Shown in pieces: positions 8,703 to 18,134 of a DNA stretch of 18,178 nt. The notes beneath the pieces were generated by a model, which saw only the letters and a program-made list of their open reading frames with translations, searched no databases and was not told the origin of the DNA. The DNA comes from Candidatus Pelagibacter sp. Lineage in GTDB: Bacteria; Pseudomonadota; Alphaproteobacteria; Pelagibacterales; Pelagibacteraceae. The stretch covers positions 1 to 18,178 of the forward strand of contig JAOLYI010000011.1 in NCBI GenBank assembly GCA_028343315.1. The letters are read 5' to 3'. Position 1 is the first letter of the stretch. Each line of letters opens with the position of its first letter. The translations under genes and the position numbers were made by a program.

Positions 8703-10618
8703 TGCCACAAATTCAATTATTAGACGGAAAAAAAATAGATTTTGAAAAATCAATCAATGGTTTTGATTTAACAAAAAAAATTAGTAAATCACTTGAAAAA
8801 ATAGCACTTATCATGGAAGTAGATGGTAGTCTTAAAGATTTAAGCCATCAAATCACAAAAGATGCAAAGGTTAGAATTATAACGCCCAAAGATAAAGAAG
8901 GTTTAGAAGTAATAAGACACGACGCTGCTCATATTTTAGCAATGGCTGTTCAAGAACTTTATCCAGGAACTCAAGTTACAATTGGTCCAGTAATTGATAA
9001 CGGATTCTATTATGATTTTTCAAGAAAAGAACCTTTTACTGAAGAGGACTTGAACAAAATTGAAAAAAAAATGGGAGAGATAGTAGACCGAGATGAAAAA
9101 ACCTATAGAGAAGTGTGGAAAAGGAATGATGCTGTAAAGCATTTTTTAGATATTGGTGAAAAATACAAGGCAGAAATTATAGAGAGTATTCCTTCTGACG
9201 AAGAGGTTTCAATATATCATCATGGTAAATGGCATGACCTTTGCAGAGGTCCTCATTTAGCTTCAACTGGAAAAATTGGCAAAGCTTTTAAACTAACTAA
9301 AGTTTCGGGTGCGTATTGGAGAGGAGATTCAAATAATGAGATGCTTCAAAGAATTTATGGAACTTGTTGGAGCTCAAAAAAAGAGCTTGACGATTATTTG
9401 CACCGATTAGCAGAAGCTGAAAAAAGAGATCATAGAAAACTTGGAAAAGAAATGGACTTATTTCATTTTAGAGAAGAAAGTCCGGGTGCTGTATTTTGGC
9501 ATGAGAAAGGCTGGCTATTATTTCAAAGGTTAATAGAATATATGAGAGCAAAGCAAAGACTTGCGGGATACAAAGAAATTAATACACCTGAGCTGTTAGA
9601 TAAGACTCTTTGGGAAAAATCTGGTCATTGGGATAAATTTGGAGAACACATGTTTACCTCTGAAACACCAGATGAAAAAACATTTGCGGTAAAACCAATG
9701 AACTGTCCAGGATGTGTTCAAGTTTTTAATCAAGGTTTAAAAAGTTACAGAGACTTACCATTAAAGTTATCCGAGTTTGGTAAAGTACATAGATACGAGC
9801 CTTCTGGAGCTTTACACGGACTACTAAGAGTAAGAGCATTTACACAAGATGATGCACATATATTTTGTACAGAAGATCAAATTACCCAAGAGTCCTTAAG
9901 CGTTACCAATCTAATTTTAGAAATTTATAAAGATTTAGGATTTGAAAAAGTAATTTTAAAATATTCCGATAGGCCTGAAAAAAGAGTAGGTGATGATAGT
10001 GTATGGGATAAATCAGAGGCAGCACTCCTTTCAGCAATAAAACAGTCCAAATTAGAATATACTATTAATAAAGGAGAAGGAGCTTTTTATGGACCTAAAA
10101 TTGAATTTGTTTTAAGAGACGCAATTGGAAGAGATTGGCAATGTGGAACCCTACAAGTAGATTTAAATTTACCTAATAGACTAGGCGCAACATACATTGC
10201 TAAAGATGGCAATAAAAAAGTCCCGGTAATGTTACACAGAGCATTATTTGGTTCTTTAGAAAGGTTTATAGGAATCTTAATAGAAAATTATGCTGGTAAA
10301 TTACCTTTTTGGTTATCTCCAGTACAGGCTGTTGTATGTCCTATAGCTGAAGAAAATAATGATTATGTAAAAAAGTTATTTGAAGATCTATTTAAAGAAG
10401 GTATAAAATGTGAAATGGATTTAAGAAATGAAAAAATAAATTATAAAGTTAGAGAACATTCTCTTGAAAAGGTTCCATTTATAATTGTTTGCGGCAAAAA
10501 AGAAGTGGCAGAAAACACAGTTACAGTTAGAAAATTAGGTTCAGATAAACCAGAAACAATGAATAGAGAAGATTTAATAAATAATATGCTTACCTCAAAT
10601 AAGTTGCCTTTAAATTAA
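8702..10618 (+). CDS. thrS: Threonine--tRNA ligase
   Basis: Class II threonyl-tRNA synthetase, 638 residues (E. coli 642). Domains: N-terminal TGS (about 1-60); the editing/SAD domain with HDAAH (His73, His77) and CRGPH (Cys181, His185), which hydrolyses Ser-tRNA(Thr); the catalytic core (about 240-530); and the C-terminal anticodon-binding domain (about 535-635). The three catalytic-site zinc ligands are all present: Cys335 in MNCPGC, His386 in DDAH and His512 in MLHRALFGS, each one residue beyond the E. coli numbering. Motif 2 (HRYEPSGALHG) and motif 3 (ALFGSLERF) are intact. The start overlaps the upstream glycosyltransferase stop (TAATG). There is no untranslated leader in which an E. coli-type autoregulatory operator could lie outside coding sequence. 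Confidence 0.98.
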   Translation: MPQIQLLDGKKIDFEKSINGFDLTKKISKSLEKIALIMEVDGSLKDLSHQITKDAKVRIITPKDKEGLEVIRHDAAHILAMAVQELYPGTQVTIGPVIDNGFYYDFSRKEPFTEEDLNKIEKKMGEIVDRDEKTYREVWKRNDAVKHFLDIGEKYKAEIIESIPSDEEVSIYHHGKWHDLCRGPHLASTGKIGKAFKLTKVSGAYWRGDSNNEMLQRIYGTCWSSKKELDDYLHRLAEAEKRDHRKLGKEMDLFHFREESPGAVFWHEKGWLLFQRLIEYMRAKQRLAGYKEINTPELLDKTLWEKSGHWDKFGEHMFTSETPDEKTFAVKPMNCPGCVQVFNQGLKSYRDLPLKLSEFGKVHRYEPSGALHGLLRVRAFTQDDAHIFCTEDQITQESLSVTNLILEIYKDLGFEKVILKYSDRPEKRVGDDSVWDKSEAALLSAIKQSKLEYTINKGEGAFYGPKIEFVLRDAIGRDWQCGTLQVDLNLPNRLGATYIAKDGNKKVPVMLHRALFGSLERFIGILIENYAGKLPFWLSPVQAVVCPIAEENNDYVKKLFEDLFKEGIKCEMDLRNEKINYKVREHSLEKVPFIIVCGKKEVAENTVTVRKLGSDKPETMNREDLINNMLTSNKLPLN

Positions 10619-11164
10619 GTGTCAAACTTTAAACCCAACTATTTTCAAAGAAGAAGCAAGCCTCAAGGACCTAAGGCTAACGAGAGAATTAGAGCTTTAG
10701 ATGTTCAAGTCATTGGAAGCGACGGAGGTAACCTTGGTGCAATGCCGTTAAACAAAGCTATTGAGCTAGCAAAACAAGAAGGTTTAGACTTAATCGAAAT
10801 TTCTCCCAATGCAAATCCTCCAGTATGTAAAATAATGGATATGGGTAAATATAAGTATGATTTACAAAAAAAAGCCAATCAAGCTAAAAAAAAACAGAAA
10901 ATAGTTTCTCTTAAAGAAATTAAACTAAGACCTGGCACAGAAACTCATGATTATAACTTTAAAATTAAAAATGCCAAAAAATTTATTACAAAAGGTGATA
11001 AGGTTAAATTTACAGTTAAATTTAAAGGTAGAGAAATGCAACATACTGATCTTGGTAAAGATTTGATGAATAAAATTATTGAAGAAACCAAAGATGTTGC
11101 TAAAGTTGAAAGTAAGCCAAAATTTGAAGGTCGGCAAATGGTGATGATTATTCAACCATTGTAA
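10619..11164 (+). CDS. infC: Translation initiation factor IF-3, GTG start
   Basis: IF3 (181 residues) binds the 30S subunit, keeps it free of 50S and enforces correct start-codon choice. The N-domain (about 20-90) contains RALDVQVIGSDGGNLG and DLIEISPNANPPVCKIMD; a lysine-rich linker follows (about 84-100); the C-domain begins with KEIKLRPGTETHDY and ends with EGRQMVMIIQPL, all diagnostic. The start must be the GTG at 10619: the thrS TAA lies immediately before it in the same reading frame, and the first in-frame ATG (base 10742) would remove much of the N-domain. infC genes often use rare starts (AUU in E. coli) so that IF3 represses its own synthesis; a GTG may serve a milder version, which is inference. 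No Shine-Dalgarno is visible. Confidence 0.97.
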   Translation: MSNFKPNYFQRRSKPQGPKANERIRALDVQVIGSDGGNLGAMPLNKAIELAKQEGLDLIEISPNANPPVCKIMDMGKYKYDLQKKANQAKKKQKIVSLKEIKLRPGTETHDYNFKIKNAKKFITKGDKVKFTVKFKGREMQHTDLGKDLMNKIIEETKDVAKVESKPKFEGRQMVMIIQPL

Positions 11165-11224
11165 ATCACCCATAATAGCATCTTGTAAAGATTTATTAAT
11201 GCCTATATAAGTCCAAAATATTTT
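11165..11224 (+). promoter_or_regulatory. infC-rpmI intergenic gap with a possible weak promoter
   Basis: At 60 bases this is the largest gap in the window. TTGTAA (11183-11188, 4 of 6 matches to the -35 consensus) is followed after 17 bases by TATAAG (11206-11211, 5 of 6 to the -10), which would give a transcript starting a few bases before rpmI. The match is only suggestive in AT-rich DNA. In other bacteria the infC-rpmI region takes part in L20 autoregulation; I could not draw a convincing L20-binding structure here. Confidence 0.3.
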
Positions 11225-11431
11225 ATGCCAAAACTTAAAACAAAAAGCTCAGCAAAAAAAAGATTTAGATTCACCGCTTCTGGTAAAATAAAAATGCCCC
11301 AAGCTGGTAAAAGACATGGTATGATTAAAAGAACAAATTCACAAATTAGAAAACAAAGAGGCACTACTATAATGACAAAACAAGACTCAAAAATTGTTAA
11401 ATCGTATATGCCGTATAATTTAAGAGGATAA
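11225..11431 (+). CDS. rpmI: 50S ribosomal protein bL35
   Basis: Small basic protein of 68 residues (E. coli 65), beginning [15 protein letters not shown] and containing the family signature around KRHGMIKRT. It is a late-assembling component of the 50S subunit. It lies between infC and rplT as in most bacteria. rplT begins one base after its stop codon, so the two are translated as a coupled pair. Confidence 0.97.
   Translation: MPKLKTKSSAKKRFRFTASGKIKMPQAGKRHGMIKRTNSQIRKQRGTTIMTKQDSKIVKSYMPYNLRG
11424..11428 (+). promoter_or_regulatory. Shine-Dalgarno site for rplT
   Basis: GAGGA within AAGAGGA lies 5 bases before the rplT ATG at 11433, inside the last codons of rpmI. It is one of the two clear ribosome binding sites in the window (the other precedes pheT); most other starts here have none. 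Confidence 0.7.
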
Positions 11432-11432
11432 T

Positions 11433-11789
11433 ATGGCCAGAACAAAACGAGGTGTAGTTAGTAGAGCAAAACATAATAAAGTTTTAAAATCAGTAAAAGG
11501 ACAAAGAGGAAGAAGAAAAAACACTATTCGTATTGCTCGTCAAGCGATGGAAAAAGCGATGCAATATGCCTATAGAGACAGAAAAGCCAAAAAAAGAGAA
11601 TTTAGATCTTTATGGATTCAAAGAATTAATGCAGGCGTTAGAGCAGAAGGTTTAACATACGCAAGATTTATTAATGGTCTTGCAAAGTCAAAAATTAAGT
11701 TGGACAGAAAAGTTCTAGCAGAACTTGCGTATAACAATCCTGAAGTCTTTAAATCTGTAATAAAAAAGGTTCAATCTTCCCTTAATTAA
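11433..11789 (+). CDS. rplT: 50S ribosomal protein bL20
   Basis: 118 residues, the usual length. It opens with [19 protein letters not shown], the long basic N-terminal extension that threads into 23S rRNA, and continues with the globular C-domain ([23 protein letters not shown]). L20 is essential for early 50S assembly and is known in other bacteria to repress rpmI-rplT translation by binding its own mRNA. It is preceded by a good Shine-Dalgarno in the end of rpmI. Followed by a 48-base gap before pheS. Confidence 0.98.
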   Translation: MARTKRGVVSRAKHNKVLKSVKGQRGRRKNTIRIARQAMEKAMQYAYRDRKAKKREFRSLWIQRINAGVRAEGLTYARFINGLAKSKIKLDRKVLAELAYNNPEVFKSVIKKVQSSLN

Positions 11790-11806
11790 AAGGGCCTTTG
11801 ATTTAA
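11782..11806 (+). other. Weak imperfect hairpin at the rplT 3' end
   Basis: The two arms 11782-11792 and 11796-11806 pair at 9 of 11 positions around a GGC loop, spanning the rplT stop codon. Most pairs are A-T and no T-run follows, so it does not look like an intrinsic terminator; it could be a processing or stability element. The rest of the 11790-11837 gap holds no open frame or clear promoter. Confidence 0.25.
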
Positions 11807-11837
11807 TCTCAACTTAATATAAAAAATCAATTACCTA

Positions 11838-12905
11838 ATGAGTGATTTAGATAAAATAAGTTCAATATTTAATGCAAAGATTGACTCCGTAAAAACAAAA
11901 GAAGATCTTCAAAATATTAAGACAGAATTTTTTGGAAAAAATGGTCAAATTACTCAACAGTTCAAATCACTAGGCTCTATAAATCCAGAAAAAAGGAGAG
12001 AGTTTGCTTCAAATTTAAACAAGATTAAAGATGATCTTACACGTCAGTTAGAGCAAAAAGATCTAGAGATAGAAACTAATGAAATTAATGAAAAACTTAA
12101 AAATGAAAAAGTTGATGTCACACTACCTATTAGACCTGACCGCCAAGGCAAAATTCATCCAGTCTCACAAGTTATTGATGAAATATCTTCGATCTTTTCA
12201 GAAATAGGTTTTTCAGTAGCTGAAGGACCAGACGTCGAAACTGAATATAATAATTTTACAGCATTGAACACACCAGAAGAACATCCTGCAAGAGATATGC
12301 ATGATACTTTTTATTTAGAAGAAAATAAAAAATTACTGCTTAGAACACATACATCGCCAGTTCAAATTAGAACAATGCTATCAAACAAACCTCCTTTTAA
12401 AATAATTGCACCCGGAAGAACTTACAGATGTGACAGTGATCAGACTCATGCTCCAATGTTTCATCAGCTTGAAGGCCTCCACATAGATAAAGGTATTACA
12501 ATGGGACATCTTAAAGGTTGCCTTGATTATTTTATAAAAGAATTTTTTGAGGTCAAAGATGTAAAAATGAGATTTAGACCAAGTCATTTTCCTTTTACGG
12601 AACCATCAGCAGAAGTTGATATTGGATATAAAATTGAAAAAGGAAAAATTGTTATTGGCGACGGAGACAAATGGTTAGAAGTTTTAGGATGTGGAATGGT
12701 GCATCCTAATGTTTTAAAAAATGTAAAAATAGACACAAAAAAATATCAAGGATTTGCTTTTGGAATAGGTATTGATCGTTTGGCGATGTTAAAATATGGA
12801 ATCAATGACTTAAGAGCTTTTTTTGAAGCAGATTATAGATGGCTAAGTCATTTTGGATTTGATCCATCGGATGTTCCGACAAATTATAGAGGGCTAAGCA
12901 AATGA
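11838..12905 (+). CDS. pheS: Phenylalanine--tRNA ligase alpha subunit
   Basis: Catalytic alpha subunit of the (alpha-beta)2 PheRS, 355 residues. The N-terminal part (about 1-90) is charged and predicted helical, matching the coiled-coil arm that contacts tRNA. The class II core follows: motif 2 around [20 protein letters not shown] (starting at Arg194) and motif 3 GIGIDRLAM (309-317), both intact, as is the final [12 protein letters not shown] block. The ATG at 11838 has no strong Shine-Dalgarno. Its stop TGA overlaps the pheT ATG by 4 bases (ATGA), consistent with equal expression of both subunits. Confidence 0.98.
   Translation: MSDLDKISSIFNAKIDSVKTKEDLQNIKTEFFGKNGQITQQFKSLGSINPEKRREFASNLNKIKDDLTRQLEQKDLEIETNEINEKLKNEKVDVTLPIRPDRQGKIHPVSQVIDEISSIFSEIGFSVAEGPDVETEYNNFTALNTPEEHPARDMHDTFYLEENKKLLLRTHTSPVQIRTMLSNKPPFKIIAPGRTYRCDSDQTHAPMFHQLEGLHIDKGITMGHLKGCLDYFIKEFFEVKDVKMRFRPSHFPFTEPSAEVDIGYKIEKGKIVIGDGDKWLEVLGCGMVHPNVLKNVKIDTKKYQGFAFGIGIDRLAMLKYGINDLRAFFEADYRWLSHFGFDPSDVPTNYRGLSK
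12888..12893 (+). promoter_or_regulatory. Shine-Dalgarno site for pheT
   Basis: AGAGGG lies 8 bases before the pheT ATG at 12902, within the end of pheS. It backs the choice of that start and the 4-base ATGA overlap with the pheS stop. Confidence 0.65.
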
Positions 12906-15304
12906 TTATTACAATCCCTTGGCTAAAGGAACATCTCAAAACATCAGCTAAAGAAAGCGATATTATTAATCAGCTTACAAATATCGGTCTCGAAGTTGAA
13001 TCTGTAAAAGAAAACTCTGGGAAGATGGGTAAGTTTAAAATCGCTAAAGTTTTAAAAGCAGAAAAACATCCCAATGCTGATAAATTAAAGATCTGTGATG
13101 TGACTATTGGAGGAAAGGAAATATTAAAAGTTGTTTGTGGAGCTCCAAATGCTAGAGAAGGACTGATAACTATCTATGCGCCTCCAGGAGCTGTAATACC
13201 TAAAACTAATTTTGAGTTAAAAGTAGCTAAAATAAGAGGTGTAGAGTCGAGAGGAATGCTTTGCTCTGAAAGTGAACTCAATTTATCTAACAAAAGTGAA
13301 GGGATAATCGAACTTAAAAACAAAGAGAAAGAAATAGGAAAAAGTTATTTTAAAAGTAGATCAGAAAAAGCTATCGATATTTCGATAACCCCTAACCGAG
13401 CTGATTGCTTAGGCATTAGAGGTATTGCTAGAGATCTTTCGTCAACAGGAGTGGGAAAATTAATACAACTAAAGAGAAAAAAAATTAAACAAAATATAAA
13501 ACACCTAATTAAAACATCAATTACAAAAGAAAAGAACCAAGGGTGTGATATCTTTGGAAGCTGTTACATAAAAAATATTACTAATAAAGAAAGTCCTGAA
13601 TGGCTTAAAGATAAATTAATTACATTAGGCTTAAAACCAATCTCTGCTGTTGTGGATATTACTAACTATGTAATGTTTGATCTAAATAGACCATTGCATG
13701 CTTATGATGCAGATAAAATAAAAAATGAAATTATAGTTAGAAACGCTAAAGAAGGTGAGATGTTCGAGGGATTAGATAAGAAAAAATATAAATTAAAACG
13801 AGACATGTGTGTTATCTCTGACAAATCTGGTGTTCTTGGTTTAGGAGGAATTATTGGCGGAACAACTACCTCTACCGAATTAGATACAAAAAATATACTT
13901 TTAGAAGCGGCTCATTTCGGCTCATCTTCAATAAGAAAAACTGCTAGATCACTTAATATAAATACTGATGCTAAATACAGATTTGAAAGGGGAGTTGATC
14001 CTAACTCGATAAAAGAGGGACTAGAGCTTGCGACTGATCTAATTTTAAAAATTTGCGGTGGTGAAGCTAGTAATTTTCAAATTATTGGAAAAATGAACCA
14101 AAAAAATAAAGTAATTAACTTTCAAGTAGAAAAATTTAAAAAACTAATTGGCATTTCAATCACAACAAACGAAATCGATAAAATTTTATCTTCTCTAGGT
14201 TTTAAATGTAAAAAAAGTCAAAAAACCATCAAAGTAGAAGTTCCAAGCTGGAGGTCAGATGTGAGTTTGGAAGAAGATTTGATTGAGGAACTAATTCGGA
14301 TCAAAGGATTTAATAATATAGAATTAATTGAACCAAGCAAAAAAAGAACTCAAGATACTTTAAATTTTAAGCAAAAACTGTTCCATTTATCTCAGAGATC
14401 TTTAGCTTCTAAAGGTTATATGGAAATAATTACTTGGTCTTTTACAGACTCAAAGATTGATAAACAATTTTCTAAGGGTGAAAAAGAAATTCCAATTTAT
14501 AACCCAATTTCTACAGATTTAGATGTTTTAAGACGATCAATTTTCTCAAATTTGGCAATTTATTTAAAAAAGAATCAGGATAGAGGATACGCAGACTTAT
14601 CTTTATTTGAAATTGGTCCAATATTTTTTGGAAAAAATCCGGGTGAACAACAAATTGTGGTTGGAGGTTTGAAATCTGGAAAGATAAATAGAAAGAGTTG
14701 GTTAGATAAGGAGAGAGACGTAGACGTCTTTGATATTAAAAGTGATGCTATTAAAACCTTAGTCGAACTTGGAGTAGAAGAAAAAAATCTTTTTGTAAGC
14801 GACAACACAAAACACAGTTATCATCCAGGAAGATCAGGATCGATAACTTTAAAATCAGAAAAAGGACCTCATTTAGCATATTTTGGAGAAATACATCCTT
14901 TAATTATTAAGAACTTAGATTGCAAAGATAAAAATATTTTTGGATTTGAAATATTTTTAAAAAATATTCCTGAACCCAGCAAAAAATTAAGACAAAGTAA
15001 AAAAAACTATCAAGCTTCTGATTACCAAAAATCAGAAAGAGATTTTGCCTTCGTGATAGATAAAATTTTTAAAATTGGCTCTCTAGAAAAAATTATTAGA
15101 GAAGTAGATGTGAATTTAATTCAAAATGTATCAACTTTTGATGTTTATGAAGGAGAAAATATTCCAAAAGATAAAAAGTCAGTTGCAATCAGCGTTACAT
15201 TACAAGCTATCGATAAAACTTTATCAGAAAATGATTTAGATGAAATAAGTAAAAAAATTATCGATACTGTAAGTAAAAAAACTGGCGCTACAATTAGGTC
15301 CTAA
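12902..15304 (+). CDS. pheT: Phenylalanine--tRNA ligase beta subunit
   Basis: 800 residues (E. coli 795). Domains in order: an N-terminal tRNA-binding/EMAP-like OB fold (about 40-150, with [13 protein letters not shown] and [11 protein letters not shown]); the B3/B4 editing domain (about 210-390, clears Tyr-tRNA(Phe)); B5 (about 405-475); the catalytic-like core (about 480-700, lacking synthetase activity itself); and a C-terminal ferredoxin-fold anticodon-binding domain (about 705-800). [13 protein letters not shown] near 165-178 is the conserved linker before B3/B4. It needs PheS to form the active enzyme. Start set by the pheS overlap and a good Shine-Dalgarno. The TAA stop shares one base with the lepA ATG (TAATG). 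No frameshift is seen. Confidence 0.98.
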   Translation: MIITIPWLKEHLKTSAKESDIINQLTNIGLEVESVKENSGKMGKFKIAKVLKAEKHPNADKLKICDVTIGGKEILKVVCGAPNAREGLITIYAPPGAVIPKTNFELKVAKIRGVESRGMLCSESELNLSNKSEGIIELKNKEKEIGKSYFKSRSEKAIDISITPNRADCLGIRGIARDLSSTGVGKLIQLKRKKIKQNIKHLIKTSITKEKNQGCDIFGSCYIKNITNKESPEWLKDKLITLGLKPISAVVDITNYVMFDLNRPLHAYDADKIKNEIIVRNAKEGEMFEGLDKKKYKLKRDMCVISDKSGVLGLGGIIGGTTTSTELDTKNILLEAAHFGSSSIRKTARSLNINTDAKYRFERGVDPNSIKEGLELATDLILKICGGEASNFQIIGKMNQKNKVINFQVEKFKKLIGISITTNEIDKILSSLGFKCKKSQKTIKVEVPSWRSDVSLEEDLIEELIRIKGFNNIELIEPSKKRTQDTLNFKQKLFHLSQRSLASKGYMEIITWSFTDSKIDKQFSKGEKEIPIYNPISTDLDVLRRSIFSNLAIYLKKNQDRGYADLSLFEIGPIFFGKNPGEQQIVVGGLKSGKINRKSWLDKERDVDVFDIKSDAIKTLVELGVEEKNLFVSDNTKHSYHPGRSGSITLKSEKGPHLAYFGEIHPLIIKNLDCKDKNIFGFEIFLKNIPEPSKKLRQSKKNYQASDYQKSERDFAFVIDKIFKIGSLEKIIREVDVNLIQNVSTFDVYEGENIPKDKKSVAISVTLQAIDKTLSENDLDEISKKIIDTVSKKTGATIRS

Positions 15305-17112
15305 TGTCAGATATAAAAAGAATACGTAATTTCTCAATAATTGCGCATATTGATCATGGCAAATCAACAATTGCCGATCGTATCATTCATAAATGTGGAG
15401 GACTTACCGATCGAGAAATGAAACAACAAGTTCTCGACTCAATGGATATTGAACGAGAAAGAGGAATTACAATTAAAGCTCAAACTGTAAAACTCAACTA
15501 TAAAGCAAAAGATGGCAAGGATTATATATTAAATATTATCGATACCCCCGGCCACGTAGATTTTGGCTATGAAGTGAGCCGATCTCTTTCGGCATGTGAG
15601 GGATCTCTTTTAATTGTAGATAGCACCCAAGGTGTAGAGGCTCAAACTCTAGCAAATGTCTATCAAGCGTTAGAAATTAATCATGAGGTTATACCAATTT
15701 TAAATAAAATAGATTTACCTGCTTCGGATATTGAAAAAACAAAAACAGAAATTGAGGATGTTGTAGGCATAGAAACAACCAATGCCATTCCTTGCTCTGG
15801 TAAAACTGGTGAGGGAGTTGATGATATTTTGGAAGCAATAATAAATAAATTACCTGCACCAAAAGGAAAATTAGAAGAAAAACTAAAATGTTTGCTGGTT
15901 GATAGCTGGTACGACAGCTATTTAGGGGTGGTCATATTAGTAAGGATAATTAATGGAAAATTAAAAAAAAATATGAAAATAAAATTAATGTCTAATGAAA
16001 AAGAGTACATCATTGAAAAAGCTGGCGTGTTTACTCCTAAACCAACTGATATTGGAGAGTTAAATGCTGGAGAAATTGGCTTTATAATTACTGGTATTAA
16101 ATCTTTATCCGAAACCAAAGTTGGAGATACAATTTGTGATGCAAATAACCCGATTAACACACCGCTCCCAGGATTTAAACCTAGTAAACCGGTCGTATTT
16201 TGTGGTCTTTTTCCAGTGGATAGTTCTGAATATCAAAAACTTAAAGATGGGTTGGCAAAACTTAAATTAAATGATGCTAGTTTTTCTTATGAAGCAGAAT
16301 CATCAAGTGCCTTAGGGCTAGGTTTTAGATGTGGTTTTCTTGGATTGCTTCATCTTGAAATTATTACTGAGCGACTCGAGAGAGAATTTGATGTTAATCT
16401 AATTACTACAACTCCTGGAGTTATTTATAAAGTTCACAAAACAAAAGGTGAAATTCTAGATCTGCAAAATCCTTCTAATATGCCTGATCCTTCCCAGATA
16501 GAAAAAATAGAAGAACCATGGATCAAGTCTACAATTATCACTCCAGATGAATATTTAGGTTCAATTATTAAAATTTGTCAGGACAAAAGAGGAATTCAAA
16601 CCAATTTAAGTTATTCAGGCAAAAGAGCTGTTTTGTCATATGACTTACCTCTAAATGAAGTCGTTTTTGATTTTAATGATAAATTAAAATCTATTTCGAG
16701 CGGTTATGCTAGTTTTGATTATGAAATTTCTGGTTACAAAGAAGGAGATCTAGTTAAACTTGGAATTTTAGTTAATGCTGAACCCGTCGATGCGTTAGCA
16801 ATGATTATACATAAAGATTTTGCGCAAACAACTGGACGTCAGGTTTGTGAAAAATTAAAAGACTTGATTCCAAGACATAATTTCATGATACCAGTCCAAG
16901 CTGCCATTGGTGGAAAAATAGTCGCTCGTGAGTCAATTAAAGGTTTTAAGAAAGATGTTTTGACTAAAATTCACGGTGGAGGAGCTACTGACAGAAAAAG
17001 AAAACTTTTAGAAAAACAAAAAAAAGGAAAAGCAAGATCTAAACAATTTGGAAAAGTAGAAATTCCCCAAGAAGCATTTATTGGAGTATTAAAGATTAAC
17101 AAAGATTCCTGA
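15304..17112 (+). CDS. lepA: Elongation factor 4 (LepA) GTPase
   Basis: Ribosome-associated translational GTPase, 602 residues (E. coli 599). G-domain motifs: AHIDHGKST (14-22), the Thr-containing switch I (RGITIKAQT), DTPGH with catalytic His84, and NKID (134-137). Then the EF-G-like domains II, III and V, and the LepA-specific C-terminal domain with [20 protein letters not shown], which distinguishes it from EF-G (no domain IV). EF4 has been linked to back-translocation and to ribosome assembly; its exact role is debated. A short AGG (15296-15298) lies 5 bases before the start. It shares one base with pheT at its start and one with the downstream glycosyltransferase at its stop (TGATG), so it sits in the same operon. 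Confidence 0.98.
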   Translation: MSDIKRIRNFSIIAHIDHGKSTIADRIIHKCGGLTDREMKQQVLDSMDIERERGITIKAQTVKLNYKAKDGKDYILNIIDTPGHVDFGYEVSRSLSACEGSLLIVDSTQGVEAQTLANVYQALEINHEVIPILNKIDLPASDIEKTKTEIEDVVGIETTNAIPCSGKTGEGVDDILEAIINKLPAPKGKLEEKLKCLLVDSWYDSYLGVVILVRIINGKLKKNMKIKLMSNEKEYIIEKAGVFTPKPTDIGELNAGEIGFIITGIKSLSETKVGDTICDANNPINTPLPGFKPSKPVVFCGLFPVDSSEYQKLKDGLAKLKLNDASFSYEAESSSALGLGFRCGFLGLLHLEIITERLEREFDVNLITTTPGVIYKVHKTKGEILDLQNPSNMPDPSQIEKIEEPWIKSTIITPDEYLGSIIKICQDKRGIQTNLSYSGKRAVLSYDLPLNEVVFDFNDKLKSISSGYASFDYEISGYKEGDLVKLGILVNAEPVDALAMIIHKDFAQTTGRQVCEKLKDLIPRHNFMIPVQAAIGGKIVARESIKGFKKDVLTKIHGGGATDRKRKLLEKQKKGKARSKQFGKVEIPQEAFIGVLKINKDS

Positions 17113-18134
17113 TGAAAAGTAAATTATTTATTTTTAGCAATGAAAAAATTAATCTACAAGAAGGTAAGTTTTTTTGTGATAATATTGACCTTAAAACAAC
17201 GCCGGAGGGATTAAATAAAAAATTTGAAGTAAATTTATTTGGAAGAAAATCAAATAAAAAAAAATCTCATGAGATAAAAATTAAGAAAACTAAAATATTT
17301 ACTAATATACTTTCTTATCTCTCAAGCGTTATTGACTCAACTAAATTAGACAGTGCAAAATATTTAATTATTTCAATTACACCCTATACCTTTTTAATCT
17401 CTATTTTTTTAAGATTATTTGGAAAAAAACCAATTATTTACCTTAGAAGCGACGGATATGGGGAGTATAAGGCAATTATAGGAAAAATTGGACCATTAGT
17501 TTATCATTTTATGTTTAATGTCAGTTGTTCTATTTCTAATTTAATTAGCTGTCGAGAATATATTTTAAAGGGAAAAAAAGGAAAAATTATAAGCCCGTCA
17601 CAATTAGACTCTGTTTGGTTAAGACAGCCAAGAATAACAGATATTAAAAATTTTAAATTGTTATACGTTGGAAGATTTAAAATTGAAAAAGGAATTTTTT
17701 CACTTTTAAATTTAATAAAAAATAAAAAGGATATTTCACTAACCATAGTTGGAGCAGAAAATTCAAACCTACAAAATTTCAACCAAAGCAACGTTAGAAT
17801 TCACCAAACACAAAGCAGCAAAGTAAAACTTATTAAATATTATGATGACCATAATATATTTGTTTTACCTTCTTACACTGAAGGCCACCCTATGGTTTTG
17901 CTTGAAGCCTTGGCAAGAAGACGTCCGGTAGTTGTTTTTGAAGACATTAAACATGTAATAGGTGACAAAAAAGGAATTTTTGTATCAAAAAGAAATTTTA
18001 TTAATTTTTTTGGAACATTAAATAATATAAAAAAAAATTATAAAAAAATTCAAAAGGAGATGAAAAAAAATAAGCTTCCTACAAATAAAGAATTTATTGA
18101 TAAATTTATTAAATATATTGACGATTTTAATTAG
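17112..18134 (+). CDS. GT4-like glycosyltransferase
   Basis: A 340-residue protein with a divergent N-terminal domain and a recognisable C-terminal GT-B donor domain. LLYVGRFKIEKG (residues about 183-194) is the typical start of the second Rossmann domain, and the donor-site E-x7-E motif is present at Glu257/Glu265 in TEGHPMVLLEALARRRPVV. A short hydrophobic stretch at about 86-104 may be a membrane-associating segment. Donor and acceptor are unknown; a surface-glycan role is inferred from the fold. It differs clearly from the glycosyltransferase at the head of the operon. The ATG overlaps the lepA stop by one base. Its stop codon TAG ends on base 18134, which is also the first base of the tRNA-Ser gene. 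The protein is notably lysine- and asparagine-rich, even for this window. Confidence 0.86.
   Translation: MKSKLFIFSNEKINLQEGKFFCDNIDLKTTPEGLNKKFEVNLFGRKSNKKKSHEIKIKKTKIFTNILSYLSSVIDSTKLDSAKYLIISITPYTFLISIFLRLFGKKPIIYLRSDGYGEYKAIIGKIGPLVYHFMFNVSCSISNLISCREYILKGKKGKIISPSQLDSVWLRQPRITDIKNFKLLYVGRFKIEKGIFSLLNLIKNKKDISLTIVGAENSNLQNFNQSNVRIHQTQSSKVKLIKYYDDHNIFVLPSYTEGHPMVLLEALARRRPVVVFEDIKHVIGDKKGIFVSKRNFINFFGTLNNIKKNYKKIQKEMKKNKLPTNKEFIDKFIKYIDDFN

Noticed and set aside
11203..11445. An 80-codon minus-strand frame that looks hydrophobic, opposite rpmI
   Set aside because: The hydrophobicity arises from reading the complement of Lys/Arg-rich ribosomal protein codons; rpmI on the plus strand is certain.
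11790..11837. Possible pheM-type phenylalanine attenuator before pheS
   Set aside because: The gap has no ATG, no run of Phe codons, and no terminator/antiterminator pair.
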